A stretch of DNA of 5,840 bases from an uncultured Granulosicoccaceae bacterium. GTDB taxonomy: Bacteria; Pseudomonadota; Gammaproteobacteria; CALCKW01. The position numbers were made by a program, and so were the translations under genes. Shown here piece after piece: positions 5,787 through 5,840 of the stretch (positions are counted from its first letter, which is position 1; each line of letters opens with the position of its first letter). The notes below the pieces were generated by a model. It saw only the letters and a list, made by a program, of their open reading frames with translations, ran no database searches and was not told the origin of the DNA. The stretch lies in assembly GCA_937941555.1 (NCBI GenBank), contig CALDHJ010000093.1:1-5840 (forward strand), read 5' to 3'.

Positions 5787-5840
5787 CAGTCCCAACCCAC
5801 GTCGAGTGCGTCGACCAGAAAATGGATCAGCGGTTCGAGT
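5786..5840 (-). CDS. C-terminal end of an unidentified gene, continues past the right edge
   Basis: On the minus strand the frame from 5839 reads LEPLIHFLVDALDVGWD and stops at TGA (5788-5786), which shares its A with the ATG of the DUF2277 gene. The TGATG overlap is typical of adjacent genes in one operon, and this is the main support. Only 17 residues are visible, too few to name a family, and an open frame of this length can occur by chance. Confidence 0.5.
   Translation of the reverse strand, partial: LEPLIHFLVDALDVGWD

Noticed and set aside
1..5840. CRISPR array, tRNA, rRNA, toxin-antitoxin, prophage or defence genes
   Set aside because: No regularly spaced repeats, RNA gene hallmarks or corresponding protein motifs were seen on either strand.

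Overview
The window is GC-rich and gene-dense. It most resembles the chromosome of a Gram-negative proteobacterium, probably a marine or other free-living gammaproteobacterium. Three things support this: an inositol-catabolism gene, a secreted sulfatase joined to a YHYH domain, and an intergenic repeat with the CTGTGGGAGC ends common in Pseudomonas and related gammaproteobacteria. The assignment is an inference; no rRNA or other taxonomic marker is present.

Layout, left to right. Bases 2-1780 (+) are the 3' part of iolD, the thiamine-diphosphate enzyme that opens the ring in myo-inositol catabolism; its first codons lie outside the window. After a 69-base gap with a strong GC hairpin comes a complete Fe(II)/2-oxoglutarate dioxygenase of the phytanoyl-CoA dioxygenase (PhyH) family at 1850-3016 (+), probably in the same transcript. 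A 150-base gap follows, holding a possible weak terminator, a candidate sigma-70 promoter with an inverted repeat in its spacer, a leader hairpin and a strong Shine-Dalgarno sequence. These serve a 722-residue exported protein at 3167-5335 (+), which has a type I sulfatase in its N-terminal half and a complete YHYH-domain module in its C-terminal half. The intergenic stretch 5336-5507 carries a hairpin and a roughly 108-base REPIN/MITE-like element with an internal 14-base tandem duplication. On the minus strand lie a short DUF2277 gene (5508-5786) and, overlapping its start by one base, the tail of another gene that enters from the right edge.

How the genes fit together. IolD points to a myo-inositol (iol) operon upstream of the window. 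The dioxygenase next to it may act on an inositol-related or co-imported compound, but the sequence does not show its substrate. The sulfatase appears to be a separate transcription unit that removes sulfate from an unknown ester outside the cytoplasm. The two rightmost genes run in the opposite direction and look translationally coupled. The most unusual item is the sulfatase-YHYH fusion: its junction contains an in-frame ATG with a GAGGAG ribosome-binding-like sequence and a signal-peptide-like segment, as if two secreted proteins had been joined.
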